Positions 6,988 through 14,748 of a DNA stretch of 19,269 bases are shown piece by piece. Every line of letters starts with the position of its first letter. Position 1 is the stretch's first letter. The notes beneath the pieces are model-generated. The model was given only the letters and a program-made list of their open reading frames with translations. It made no database searches and was not told the origin of the DNA. Source of the stretch: JBKCUA01 sp046318675 (GTDB lineage Bacteria; Pseudomonadota; Alphaproteobacteria; JAJTHO01); NCBI GenBank assembly GCA_046318675.1, contig JBKCUA010000034.1, positions 1 to 19,269 on the forward strand, written 5' to 3'. A program made the position numbers and the translations under genes.

Positions 6988-7776
6988 TTATAAATTCTGT
7001 TGCGACCCCACCGTGCAGGCCAGAAACCGGCGGCAGGATTCCGTGACGGGATCCCGGAAAATCTGTGCGGGTGAGCCTTGTTCGGCGATAAGGCCATCCT
7101 CAAGAAACACCACATGAGTGGAAATATCGCTGGCAAAGCGCATCTCATGGGTCACTAAAATCATCGTTCGGCCATCCTCAGCGAGGGAACGGATAACGCG
7201 CAGGACCTCCCCCACCCGTTCAGGATCAAGGGAGGAAGTCGGCTCATCAAACAACATGGCCTGGGGCTCCATGGTCAGAGCGCGGGCAATGGCGGCGCGT
7301 TGTTTCTGACCACCGGAAAGGGTTTGGGGGTAGGCATGACGCTTGTCGTACAGGCCTACTTTGCGCAAGTAGGCCTCGGCGCGATCAATGGCTTCTGGTT
7401 TGGATAGGCCTAATACATGGATGGGAGCTTCTATAGCGTTTTCCAGCACTGTTTTATGCGCCCACAGGTTAAAATGCTGAAACACCATACCGATACGGCT
7501 GCGCAGGCGGTTGAGCTGGCGCAAGTGGCGGGTGTGTGCCCCCTCCCGCGTGCGCTCAATTTCCAGCAATTCATCCTTGATGCGAATTTCCCCGGCATCG
7601 GGAATCTCCAAAAGATTGAGACAGCGCAGCAAGGTGGTTTTTCCCGAACCACTGCCGCCAATCACGCTGATCACATCGGTGTCATTGGCCACCAGTGACA
7701 CGCCGCGCAAGACCTCTGTGCCGTCAAAGGATTTGTGCAGGTTAAGGGCGGCGATGCTGGGAATCTCACGGCTCAT
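6988..7776 (-). CDS. amino-acid-type ABC transporter ATP-binding protein
   Basis: This 262-residue cytoplasmic ATPase powers import through a membrane partner. Walker A GGSGSGKTT is at 40-48, Q-loop Q100, signature LSGGQ at 153-157, Walker B AMLFDEP at 173-179, D-loop SSLD and H-loop VTHE near 208-211. The FQHFNLW segment and the insertion before it resemble the HisP/OccP polar amino acid group. Its ATG overlaps the end of ccmH by 11 bp, with GAGG upstream, so it is co-translated with a cytochrome c maturation gene. No permease or substrate-binding protein is nearby, so the substrate and partner are unknown. Confidence 0.88.
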   Translation of the reverse strand: MSREIPSIAALNLHKSFDGTEVLRGVSLVANDTDVISVIGGSGSGKTTLLRCLNLLEIPDAGEIRIKDELLEIERTREGAHTRHLRQLNRLRSRIGMVFQHFNLWAHKTVLENAIEAPIHVLGLSKPEAIDRAEAYLRKVGLYDKRHAYPQTLSGGQKQRAAIARALTMEPQAMLFDEPTSSLDPERVGEVLRVIRSLAEDGRTMILVTHEMRFASDISTHVVFLEDGLIAEQGSPAQIFRDPVTESCRRFLACTVGSQQNL

Positions 7777-8149
7777 GGCGCAGCCTCTTTAGCATGATGA
7801 TCCCCGGCACCACCAGCAGGAACGGCAACCCCCACAATAAAAGATGCCATCCCGTTGCCGGTGGACGAAACAAAATTTCATCACCATAGCGCGCTACTAG
7901 ATCAGCTTCGATAGCCGCCTGGGATCGCCCCGCGGCCAGTTCAGCGCGAACAAAATGCCGCAATGCCTTGGCCATTTCACCGTTGGATTCATTAATGTTC
8001 TGACCAGCGCAGGAAAGACAGCGGACAATGCTGCCCATACGCTGTGCCGTGGCCTCAAGGGCGGGATCGGCCAAGGCCTCACCCGGCTGGGAAAAGGCCA
8101 ACACTGGTACGGAAAAGACCATCAGAAGAATAGCCAGCACAACGCGCAT
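7766..8149 (-). CDS. ccmH: cytochrome c maturation protein CcmH
   Basis: CcmH is part of system I cytochrome c maturation; it reduces or holds apocytochrome cysteines in the periplasm for heme attachment by CcmF. The 127-residue protein has a signal sequence (about 1-18), the redox motif C44-L-S-C47 within IVRCLSCAGQNINESN, and a C-terminal membrane segment (about 104-120) ending in KRLRHEP. It corresponds to the short CcmH/CycL form with no TPR domain. The usual neighbours ccmE, ccmF and ccmG are absent; it lies between mnmC2 and an ABC ATPase. Confidence 0.9.
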   Translation of the reverse strand: MRVVLAILLMVFSVPVLAFSQPGEALADPALEATAQRMGSIVRCLSCAGQNINESNGEMAKALRHFVRAELAAGRSQAAIEADLVARYGDEILFRPPATGWHLLLWGLPFLLVVPGIIMLKRLRHEP

Positions 8150-8157
8150 AGGACACT

Positions 8158-9153
8158 CTAGCCGAATCGCTGGGGATGCAGCAATGCCGGAACATCAGCC
8201 CCGTCGGTGAGGGCTGACGCCAATAAAGATGCCGCATAGGGTGCCGCCACCATCCCTCGGGAGGCAAACCCCGTCAGGACAAAAAGACCAGTCTGATCCG
8301 TCAACGCCCCCACCACGGGCAGTGTGTCCCGAGTGCGGCAGCGGACACTCGCCCTGTTGTTAATGGCTAGTAACGTGCCTATCTCCGGCGCGATTGACTG
8401 CATTTTTGCTATATTTTCAATTGTTTCATCGGGTTTTATAGACGTGTCGGTAGAGCCACGGCGGTAACTGCTACCCCCAGTATAAACGCCGTCAATGGGG
8501 GGGGTAAGATACCCGTCGCCGCAGCGGACATGGGGCGGGGGCTGGGCATCGTTTTGCGCCCTCGCCTCGGTAATCTGCCCAGCCAGCGGGGTGAGGGGCA
8601 ACGGGGTTTTCATGAGGCTGTTGACCCTATAGCCGTTGGCCAAAACAATCTGAGTAGCGGGGATTGTGGCACCGTCCGCCGTGGTGATGAGGCCGAGTTC
8701 AATGCGGGTTACTGCGGTATTCAGGCGCACGGGCACATCGGTTAACAGATACTGGCACAGTGCCCTGGGCCGCACCCACCCAGCTTGAGGCAGGAAGGCC
8801 AGCCCCGGTTGCGGGCAAAAGACCTCATCGCGGTAATGCTCGGCGGCGGCAAGACGCTCTGCCCGTTGATCCATCATCTCCAACCCACATAAGGAGAACA
8901 ACGCCGCAGGCAACGGTTGAAGAAAGCCCCTGGTAAACCGCCAGGCATCGAGGTAAAACAGGGCTTCCTTACTCGGCTGGATAGCCAGCAACGGGTACAA
9001 CGCCGCCGACGGGTTGCCTGATGCCCCGGCGGCAACCTCCCCCCCTGCCTCCAGCACCAAAGGCGTTATCCCTCGCTGGCTCAGTAAAAACGCCAATGCC
9101 GCCCCGGCAATGCCGGAACCGATAATGACGATAGAGGATGAATGCGAGGCCAT
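8158..9153 (-). CDS. mnmC: FAD-dependent MnmC2-like tRNA oxidoreductase
   Basis: This 331-residue protein matches the C-terminal FAD domain of MnmC, which oxidatively removes the carboxymethyl group of cmnm5(s2)U at the tRNA wobble position to give nm5(s2)U. The dinucleotide-binding GSGIAGAAL is at 12-20, GASGNPSAALYPLL follows at about 44-57, PLPLTPLAGQIT sits mid-protein and RCRTRDTLPVVGAL lies near the C-terminus. These are specific to this subfamily of DAAO-like oxidases. The methyltransferase half of the bifunctional enzyme is missing, so it is a stand-alone oxidase or works with a separate MnmD. It is eight bases upstream of ccmH in the same operon. Confidence 0.82.
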   Translation of the reverse strand: MASHSSSIVIIGSGIAGAALAFLLSQRGITPLVLEAGGEVAAGASGNPSAALYPLLAIQPSKEALFYLDAWRFTRGFLQPLPAALFSLCGLEMMDQRAERLAAAEHYRDEVFCPQPGLAFLPQAGWVRPRALCQYLLTDVPVRLNTAVTRIELGLITTADGATIPATQIVLANGYRVNSLMKTPLPLTPLAGQITEARAQNDAQPPPHVRCGDGYLTPPIDGVYTGGSSYRRGSTDTSIKPDETIENIAKMQSIAPEIGTLLAINNRASVRCRTRDTLPVVGALTDQTGLFVLTGFASRGMVAAPYAASLLASALTDGADVPALLHPQRFG

Positions 9154-9452
9154 GCAACAAATATGCGTGGGGAGGATAAAGGGAGCAAGAGCCTAAAGCA
9201 GTTTATAGCGCGTTGCGTAATTAGAGGTAGACATTGATAAAGTCTTTAGCGCGCTATAAGTTATTTTTGTTCGGCCATTCGGCCGCGGCACTTTGTGCCG
9301 TGCGCTGGTTGCAAGTATACTTTTATAGCCGGTTGCATAATTAAAAATCTACCGTATAATATGCAACCAGCTATATACCATCGCTTTTATTACCGTGCGG
9401 TAAAAATACGGGAATTAATTTTGCAACGCTCTATAAAAGGCAAGAACTGGAA
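9154..9452. other. repeat-filled gap between infA and mnmC2
   Basis: No gene is supported. Repeat B copy 4 covers 9204-9375. The remainder has a small TTACCG-TG-CGGTAA hairpin at 9390-9403 and another B-like terminus, TTGCAACGCTCTATA, at 9421-9435. Confidence 0.75.
9204..9375 (+). repeat. palindromic repeat B, copy 4 with extra nested module
   Basis: It starts like copies 1 and 3, but after the TATACTTT of the right module a second small palindrome begins at TATAGCCGGTTGCATAATTA and ends ATGCAACCAGCTATA. The copy is therefore about 32 bp longer than the 140-bp form and looks like a TATAGC-ended module inserted into the right end of another. Confidence 0.8.
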
Positions 9453-9671
9453 CTATTTAAACCGAAAGCTAATACGTCCCTTAGTTAAATCATAAGGGGT
9501 CATTTCCACCTTGACTTTATCACCCTCAAGAACCCGGATACGGTTCTTACGCATTTTTCCAGAGGTGTGCGCCAGCACCATATGGCCATTGTCCAATTTA
9601 ACCCGAAACATGGTATTGGGCAAAACCTCAGTAATTATTCCTTCAAACTCGATAAGGTCTTCTTTGGTCAT
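9453..9671 (-). CDS. infA: translation initiation factor IF-1
   Basis: IF-1 binds the 30S A site during initiation. The 72-residue product is a single S1/OB fold of normal length, starting MTKEDLIEFEGIITEVLPN and containing the conserved MVLAHTSGKMRKNRIRVLEGD. The C-terminus TPYDLTKGRISFRFK is typical. It lies 12 bp after the MscS-type gene, so rpmG, mscS-like and infA probably form one transcript. Confidence 0.96.
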   Translation of the reverse strand: MTKEDLIEFEGIITEVLPNTMFRVKLDNGHMVLAHTSGKMRKNRIRVLEGDKVKVEMTPYDLTKGRISFRFK

Positions 9672-9683
9672 TCCAGTTTCTTT

Positions 9684-10493
9684 CTAAATAGCGGTAACCC
9701 CAGAGGCACACAACAAACGAATGCCTTGGTTTGCATGAATAATTTTTAACACCTGTTGGGGTAAGGCACCCCTAGCCGCCGAAAAGTTTGGCGTCGTTGT
9801 CCAAAAACCCATCGTCAATCGATACCCACCCGGTATAAAGTTAGAAACACCGAAAAATGGCTCATTTTTTAGATACATATCCTGTCCAGCCAACCCGCGA
9901 AGAGCACTAGCAACAGTTTCCGGCAGTGTCGGGTGCGCAATATCGATGGTAATATCAACCCGGCGTTCAGGCATCCGGCTGAGGTTTGCTACCTCACTTT
10001 TAATAATAGACTCATTGGGGATGCGAATAATCTGATTATCTAAAGTTTTTAGTTTGGTTGACAGCAAATCCACTGATAAGACTTCGCCACTGGTGGCGCC
10101 GATACGAACAACCTCGCCAATTTCAAAAGGACGCTCCCCAAGAAGAAATAAGCCACTGATAAGATTAGAGGCCGAAATTTGCGATGCAAAGCCCAACGCT
10201 AATGTTAACACTCCGGCTGCGCCGATAAAGATACTGAGATCAAAGCCCAACTGCCGCAAAGCAGATATAAGGGCGATAGCCATTACAAGTGTAAACAATG
10301 CTTTAGATAAAATTAAAGCCTGCTGTTGTTTAAACCTGCGGGCAATCACTCGACGAACGGCACCACTGATTGCACCGGCCAGCATCCAGCCCACGATAAT
10401 GATAATTAAGGCCTGACAAAAAGACACCAAGCGATCGGGGGAAAGATATCCTGACCAATATCGAACGAGATCGCTTGAAAGTATACTGTCCAT
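9684..10493 (-). CDS. small-conductance mechanosensitive channel (MscS family)
   Basis: MscS proteins are heptameric inner-membrane valves that release solutes on osmotic downshock. The 269-residue protein has the minimal layout: membrane segments at about 23-44, 60-79 and 86-113. The last of these is the pore helix, with the glycine/alanine pattern GAAGVLTLALGFASQ and the following NLISGLFLLGERPFEIGE that defines the family. A beta domain and C-terminal domain follow. Its length is close to E. coli MscS (286). It sits 12 bp after rpmG and 12 bp before infA, an unusual place between two translation genes. Confidence 0.9.
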   Translation of the reverse strand: MDSILSSDLVRYWSGYLSPDRLVSFCQALIIIIVGWMLAGAISGAVRRVIARRFKQQQALILSKALFTLVMAIALISALRQLGFDLSIFIGAAGVLTLALGFASQISASNLISGLFLLGERPFEIGEVVRIGATSGEVLSVDLLSTKLKTLDNQIIRIPNESIIKSEVANLSRMPERRVDITIDIAHPTLPETVASALRGLAGQDMYLKNEPFFGVSNFIPGGYRLTMGFWTTTPNFSAARGALPQQVLKIIHANQGIRLLCASGVTAI

Positions 10494-10505
10494 GTTGGCG
10501 GTATT

Positions 10506-10673
10506 TTACTTTATTTTCGCTTCGTTGAATTCAACGTGCTTGCGCACCACAGGATCGTATTTGCGCAATTTAAGCTTATCAGTCATTTTGCGGGGATTTT
10601 TTTTGGTGACGTAGAAAAAACCCGTATCGGCACTGCTGACCAAACGAATGAGAATAGTGGATGCTTTTGCCAT
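10506..10673 (-). CDS. rpmG: 50S ribosomal protein L33
   Basis: The complement of 10506-10673 encodes 55 residues starting MAKASTILIRLVSSADTGFF and containing YVTKKNPRKMTDKLKLRKYD, the L33 signature. It lacks the CxxC pairs of the zinc-binding form, so it is the C- type. TAGG precedes the ATG. It begins a three-gene unit with the MscS-type channel and infA. In many relatives rpmG lies close to rnr, whereas here the two are about 8.5 kb apart. Confidence 0.95.
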   Translation of the reverse strand: MAKASTILIRLVSSADTGFFYVTKKNPRKMTDKLKLRKYDPVVRKHVEFNEAKIK

Positions 10674-10703
10674 AAAAACCTACCGCTTAAAATAAAGTCC
10701 GGC

Positions 10704-10731
10704 ACCATACCAACATCAACCCGAAGGTCAA
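10704..10731 (-). promoter_or_regulatory. candidate sigma-70 promoter of the rpmG operon
   Basis: On the minus strand TTGACC (10726-10731) and TATGGT (10704-10709) are 16 bases apart and about 30 bp upstream of the rpmG ATG. Match by eye only. Confidence 0.4.
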
Positions 10732-10883
10732 GGGGAATTCCTAACAGTGTTAGGGCAAAGTAGGAATGCCCCCTTTTTGGAGGGAGCCATGCAAGGGGAC
10801 TATTTGACGATGAGTATGCAGGAGCGAGAGCGACCCAGTACGACTTCCGTAATAGGGGCATGAGACAAATGAGGATATTTCGC

Positions 10884-10970
10884 TATAGCTGGTTTCATAA
10901 TTAAAAGTATATTTGCAACCAGAGCACGGCACAAAGTGCCGCGGCCGAATGGCGGAAAAAAAATAACTTA
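10884..10970 (-). repeat. palindromic repeat B, copy 5 (truncated, inverted)
   Basis: Starting TATAGCTGGTTTCATAATTA, this is the reverse complement of the right 87 bases of repeat B, up to ATAACTTA. The left module is missing. Confidence 0.8.
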
Positions 10971-11174
10971 ATGATGCAACCTTCTGTATTTTCCTAATCA
11001 CCACGCCATTGTGGCACTGGCAATAACCTAGAATGGGACAGCGGCAGGCGTTTTTCACCCACCTATTTTGCCTGAGAGCCGAAAAGTTACCATTTTTAAA
11101 ACCATAAAGCAATATTCCCTAGCTCCGATAATTACCATCACATTGGCCAGTATTGGGGTGTCAAAACACTACTC

Positions 11175-11687
11175 CTACCACCGTTTCGCCGCCGCAATTG
11201 CCCCTCGGCACGCTGTCCCCAGCACCGCCCGAAATAAGCCATACAGCGGCACGCTGGTCGCGCCGGAGGCCAATGCTTCGTTACGATGTTCGACCTCATC
11301 GGCGCAGGCGGTGGCAATGGCCGTCTGTAGCGCAGGGTCATCGCCCAAGGTAGCAGCTTGTTCGTTATAGTGCGCCTCGATAACTTCTTCAATGACGGCG
11401 GTGCAGGCCATCGCCCAGCGTTCCCCCAACAAGGCCGTGCCCGCGCCCAAGGCAAACCCGGCCACGTGCCACAAGGGGTGCAGGAGTGTAGGGCGCACGC
11501 CCCGCTCAACCAGCAGGGCATTGAAGGCCTCCAGATGCGCCAGCTCCTGCGCCGCCATGTGACGGATTTTTTCCCCCGCCGGGGTGCGCCCCAGCACGGC
11601 CAGCTGGCCTTCATAAATGCGTTTTGCCCCGTATTCCCCGGCTTGGTTAACGCGGATGGCTTGGGCGGCATGATGTGGGCTTAGCAT
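11175..11687 (-). CDS. coq7: Coq7-type ubiquinone hydroxylase
   Basis: Coq7 is a membrane-associated di-iron monooxygenase that adds the last ring hydroxyl in ubiquinone synthesis. The 170-residue protein is a ferritin-like four-helix bundle. Likely iron ligands are E18 (QAGEYGA), E48 and H51 (QELAHLE), E100 (VIEEVIEAHY), E131 and H134 (DEVEHRNEA). IRVNQAGEYGAKRIYEGQL is the standard N-terminal block. The only start ahead of it is ATG 11687, which overlaps the end of dsbB by 41 bp, so the two are probably translated together. Its length matches the bacterial short form. Confidence 0.93.
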   Translation of the reverse strand: MLSPHHAAQAIRVNQAGEYGAKRIYEGQLAVLGRTPAGEKIRHMAAQELAHLEAFNALLVERGVRPTLLHPLWHVAGFALGAGTALLGERWAMACTAVIEEVIEAHYNEQAATLGDDPALQTAIATACADEVEHRNEALASGATSVPLYGLFRAVLGTACRGAIAAAKRW

Positions 11688-12138
11688 ATAAAATCCCCCA
11701 CACTCCGCTTACCACTGCCCACACCCCGGCGTAAAGGCCATTCCAGACGGTGAGAGATAGGCCAAGCACCACCACCGACGGCTGATCACAGCGCGCCAGC
11801 GGCGCGGCGGCGAGGGCGGCCTCCAGCCCTTCCACCGTAACCGCCTGAATAGTGCCGGTGCAGGCACTGGCAAATCGCCACCATCCCTGTTCCACCCCGG
11901 CGTGATACCCCGCAAGGACAGCCACGCAAGCAAAAAGCCCGCTGCACAGAAAAAACAATGCAGGCTTCGGGTAGCGGCTGGCCCATAACGCCAAGGGAAT
12001 CACAAGGGCATACGGCCAGCGTTGCCACACGCACAACGTGCACGGGGTAAACCCGCCCCAATATTGCAGGGCAAAGGCAACGGCGAGGGCACCCGTTGCG
12101 GCGGCGCATACTATGAGAATAAGAAATCGAGTCTGCAT
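11647..12138 (-). CDS. dsbB: DsbB-family disulfide bond formation protein
   Basis: DsbB-type proteins are four-helix inner-membrane enzymes that reoxidise periplasmic DsbA and pass electrons to quinone. The 163-residue product has the first cysteine pair C33-T-L-C36 in GFTPCTLCVWQRWPY and the second pair C93 and C117 in the second periplasmic loop, so both redox centres are present. Hydrophobic helices lie near 5-24, 43-55, 60-80 and 124-150. It follows addA by six bases, with GGGGGGAG inside the addA end, and overlaps coq7. Ubiquinone made by Coq7 is its expected electron acceptor, which could explain the pairing. Confidence 0.88.
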   Translation of the reverse strand: MQTRFLILIVCAAATGALAVAFALQYWGGFTPCTLCVWQRWPYALVIPLALWASRYPKPALFFLCSGLFACVAVLAGYHAGVEQGWWRFASACTGTIQAVTVEGLEAALAAAPLARCDQPSVVVLGLSLTVWNGLYAGVWAVVSGVWGILYAKPTSCRPSHPR

Positions 12139-12144
12139 TACTCT

Positions 12145-14682
12145 TTATTCTCCCCCCTGAAAATACCCCAGCCACCCCGTCGTCTCCTTCTCCCATCCCG
12201 TCAGGATCAGCCGATCCCGCGCCCTGGTCATGGCCACATAAAGAAGGCGGTTGTTTTCCTCAATCCCGGCGGTTTTTTCGGCCTCCAGCAACGCCGTCAC
12301 GGCCGACGGGCGGGGCTTGGCCTCGCTGGGGCACCACAGCCACTGGCCGCTGTTTTTATCCTGAACCACGCTGGGGGTTTTACTGGGCGGCTGGCTGGCA
12401 TCGGCGAGGATTACAATGGGTGCTTCCAACCCCTTGGCTCCATGAACGGTCAGCACGCGTACGGCCTCAAGCCCCGGCGGGGGTTCCCGCTTGATGCTGC
12501 CCCGTAATGCGCCAAGGGCGGCAATGGCACCGTCCAGTGTTGTGTTGCCCTCGTTTTCAAGGCGCATCAGGGTTTCCTCTATTACAGTTACTACATCCAC
12601 CGCCTCATGCCCCGTGGCGGTGACAAGCCTGTCATAACCGCCCCGGCGGTAGAGTACCTCTTGTAGTAATGCCAACGGCATCACGCTGTGCGCCAATGCC
12701 CGCAGGGATTCCAATAACCCCCGATCAGGCAGTGATGCCCACACCGACGTATTCCCGCGCCCGGCGCAGACGGCAAACAACTCTTCCTCATTCAAGCCCA
12801 CCAACGGGCTTTTGAGCAATGCCGCAAGGTTCAAATCGTCATCAGGCAGGGCACAAAACCGCAACAACGCCAGGATATCCAAAAGTGCCAGATGTTCCGC
12901 CACCGCCAGACGATCGATCCCCGCCACCGGCACCCCCGCCCGGCGCAGGGCAGTCAGCAGGGGTTGCTGCAACGGATGGCGGCGTTGTAGAAGAATAAGA
13001 ATATCCTTTGGCAGTGCGCCCTCGTTCAGTATGCCCCGCACCCGCCCGGCAACCATCGTCGCATGAAGGGCGATGGTGTTCTCAAGTTCCGGCGGATTGA
13101 GGGGCAGGTGCCAAGCCTCCGGCGGTTGTGTTTTGGGCGTAACCGGCCAAAACTCGACACAGCCTGGGGCATCCTCGCGCAGGGGGTGATGCGTCAGCAT
13201 ACTGCCGGGGGGTATTACCCCGGCGGCAGCATGGGTGTTAAAGACTTTATCTACCGCCTCCAGCACCGCCGGGGTACTGCGAAACGAATGGGTGAGGGCG
13301 AGGGTCTTCAGGGGTGTGCCCGCGGCCAAGGCGGCCTGCGCCAGCACCTGCCGCTGGTAGGCAAACTGGGCGACATCGGCACCTTGAAAGCGGTAAATGG
13401 ATTGTTTTGGATCGCCAACGACAAACAGGCTGGGGGCAAGGGCGGCCTGTTCATGCTGGCCAAGCCCGGCAAAAAACTCATCGCTGAGGGCATGGAGGAT
13501 GCGCCATTGCAGGGGGCTGGTGTCTTGGGCTTCATCCACCAGAATATGCTGAAACCGGCAATCGAGGCGGTAACGGACAAACGCGCTGGCTTCCCCCTGT
13601 TCCAGAAGGGTTAAGGTGCACCGAATCAAGTCCTCAAAATCCACTTTGTGCACCCGCGCCTTGGCGGCGGTGTAATGGCCGAGGGCTTGCTGTCCTAGGT
13701 GCCTGAGGGCAAGGCTATGGCCGTAAATCCGCCAAGCAGCGGCCTCTTGTTTATACTTACAAAGCCGTTCGGCCTCGGCCGCAAACACCGGGTGCGCCTT
13801 GGGTAGCCCGCTTTGACGTACTTCGTTTTCTTTGGTGAGAAATATCAAAGTATAGGCCGCCGCGTCATGCTCAATGCGTTCGGGGTTGGCCAAAAACTGG
13901 CGCAGTTCCTCCAAGGCTTTTGCCGTGGTGGCGTTGACCTTGGTGAGGCCAGAGGAGGCGGTACGCAACGTGTCCCAATCGGGCGGCGGCGGTGCATCGC
14001 CGTAACTATCGGCACGCTCTAGTACCTCCTCCAACGCTATATCCGTGGGCAGGGAGGCATCAATAATACCTGCTATATCCCTTGGCGGCGCGGGGTTGGC
14101 CAGCCATTTGGATAGGTTGTCTTCCAGGGTTCCGGCGGTGGTGTGAGCCGTCAGATAAGCAGCCGCCGGATCGCCAGCGGCGAGGGTGCGGTGGATGGCC
14201 TCTTGCTTGAGGGTGAGGGCTTCGGCCTCTTCTAAGGCCTGAAACCCCGGTGACAGCCCTGCCTCCAGCGGAAAGGCGCGCAGCACATCCTCGCAAAAAG
14301 CGTGCAGCGTTTGAATCTTTATATTTTTATCGGGATCAAGCAGGCGAAAGAACACCCCCCGTGCGGCGTCAAGGCTGGCCGGGGCTGCGCCAAGAATCCT
14401 GGTGACTTCCTCCGCCACTGTATCAGAAGAGGCCGTCAGCCAGTGCCGCGCCCGGCGCAACAGGCGTTCGCGCATCTCCGCCGCTGCCGCCTTGGTAAAG
14501 GTCAGGCAGAGGATAGTCTCCGGTGCTGCCCCAGCCAGAAGTAATGCCAGCAGGCGTTCCACCAGCACATGGGTCTTCCCACTCCCGGCCGAGGCCGTCA
14601 GCCATACCGAGGCCGACGGGTTGGCCGCAACCCGTTGGGGGGTGAGGGCCGAGGCAAGAGCCTCTTTTGCGATCAGCATCAC
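12145..14682 (-). CDS. addA: AddA-type UvrD helicase lacking the nuclease domain
   Basis: AddA is the helicase-nuclease subunit of AddAB, which processes double-strand breaks for recombination. Walker A ASAGSGKT is at 30-37, Walker B DEAQDTSPLQW near 381, motif III PKQSIYRFQGAD next, motif V TVHGAKGLEAPIVIL and motif VI LLYVAMTRARDR near 812. The protein stops at 845, about 22 residues after motif VI, while alphaproteobacterial AddA is about 1,150. The whole PD-(D/E)xK nuclease domain is therefore missing, and dsbB begins six bases later, so no remnant exists downstream. The partner addB is not in the window. The helicase core is complete and the frame open, so it may serve as a helicase only. 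The start is GTG 14682 or ATG 14679. Confidence 0.85.
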   Translation of the reverse strand: MMLIAKEALASALTPQRVAANPSASVWLTASAGSGKTHVLVERLLALLLAGAAPETILCLTFTKAAAAEMRERLLRRARHWLTASSDTVAEEVTRILGAAPASLDAARGVFFRLLDPDKNIKIQTLHAFCEDVLRAFPLEAGLSPGFQALEEAEALTLKQEAIHRTLAAGDPAAAYLTAHTTAGTLEDNLSKWLANPAPPRDIAGIIDASLPTDIALEEVLERADSYGDAPPPPDWDTLRTASSGLTKVNATTAKALEELRQFLANPERIEHDAAAYTLIFLTKENEVRQSGLPKAHPVFAAEAERLCKYKQEAAAWRIYGHSLALRHLGQQALGHYTAAKARVHKVDFEDLIRCTLTLLEQGEASAFVRYRLDCRFQHILVDEAQDTSPLQWRILHALSDEFFAGLGQHEQAALAPSLFVVGDPKQSIYRFQGADVAQFAYQRQVLAQAALAAGTPLKTLALTHSFRSTPAVLEAVDKVFNTHAAAGVIPPGSMLTHHPLREDAPGCVEFWPVTPKTQPPEAWHLPLNPPELENTIALHATMVAGRVRGILNEGALPKDILILLQRRHPLQQPLLTALRRAGVPVAGIDRLAVAEHLALLDILALLRFCALPDDDLNLAALLKSPLVGLNEEELFAVCAGRGNTSVWASLPDRGLLESLRALAHSVMPLALLQEVLYRRGGYDRLVTATGHEAVDVVTVIEETLMRLENEGNTTLDGAIAALGALRGSIKREPPPGLEAVRVLTVHGAKGLEAPIVILADASQPPSKTPSVVQDKNSGQWLWCPSEAKPRPSAVTALLEAEKTAGIEENNRLLYVAMTRARDRLILTGWEKETTGWLGYFQGGE

Positions 14683-14748
14683 CTCAACTCCCCTTCTCCC
14701 GACAGAAGACGGATTGAAAACCTATTATTTGTTTTGTTATACAATTCA

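Larger units (their letters stand above)
10674..11174. other. 501-bp gap between rpmG and coq7
   Basis: No gene is supported. It contains a candidate rpmG promoter at 10704-10731, a small CCTAAC-AGT-GTTAGG hairpin near 10740-10755 and the truncated repeat B copy 5 at 10884-10970. The rest shows nothing I can identify; frames through it are short and overlap the repeat. Confidence 0.7.

Noticed and set aside
6498..7148. Minus-strand frame across the repeat gap
   Set aside because: It runs through hairpins and repeat B and overlaps the ABC ATPase; composition is that of non-coding repeat.
9384..9407. Terminator for infA
   Set aside because: The TTACCG-TG-CGGTAA hairpin has no T-run in the minus-strand direction, so support is too weak.
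10750..11112. Minus-strand frame in the rpmG-coq7 gap
   Set aside because: It spans repeat B copy 5 and resembles no family.
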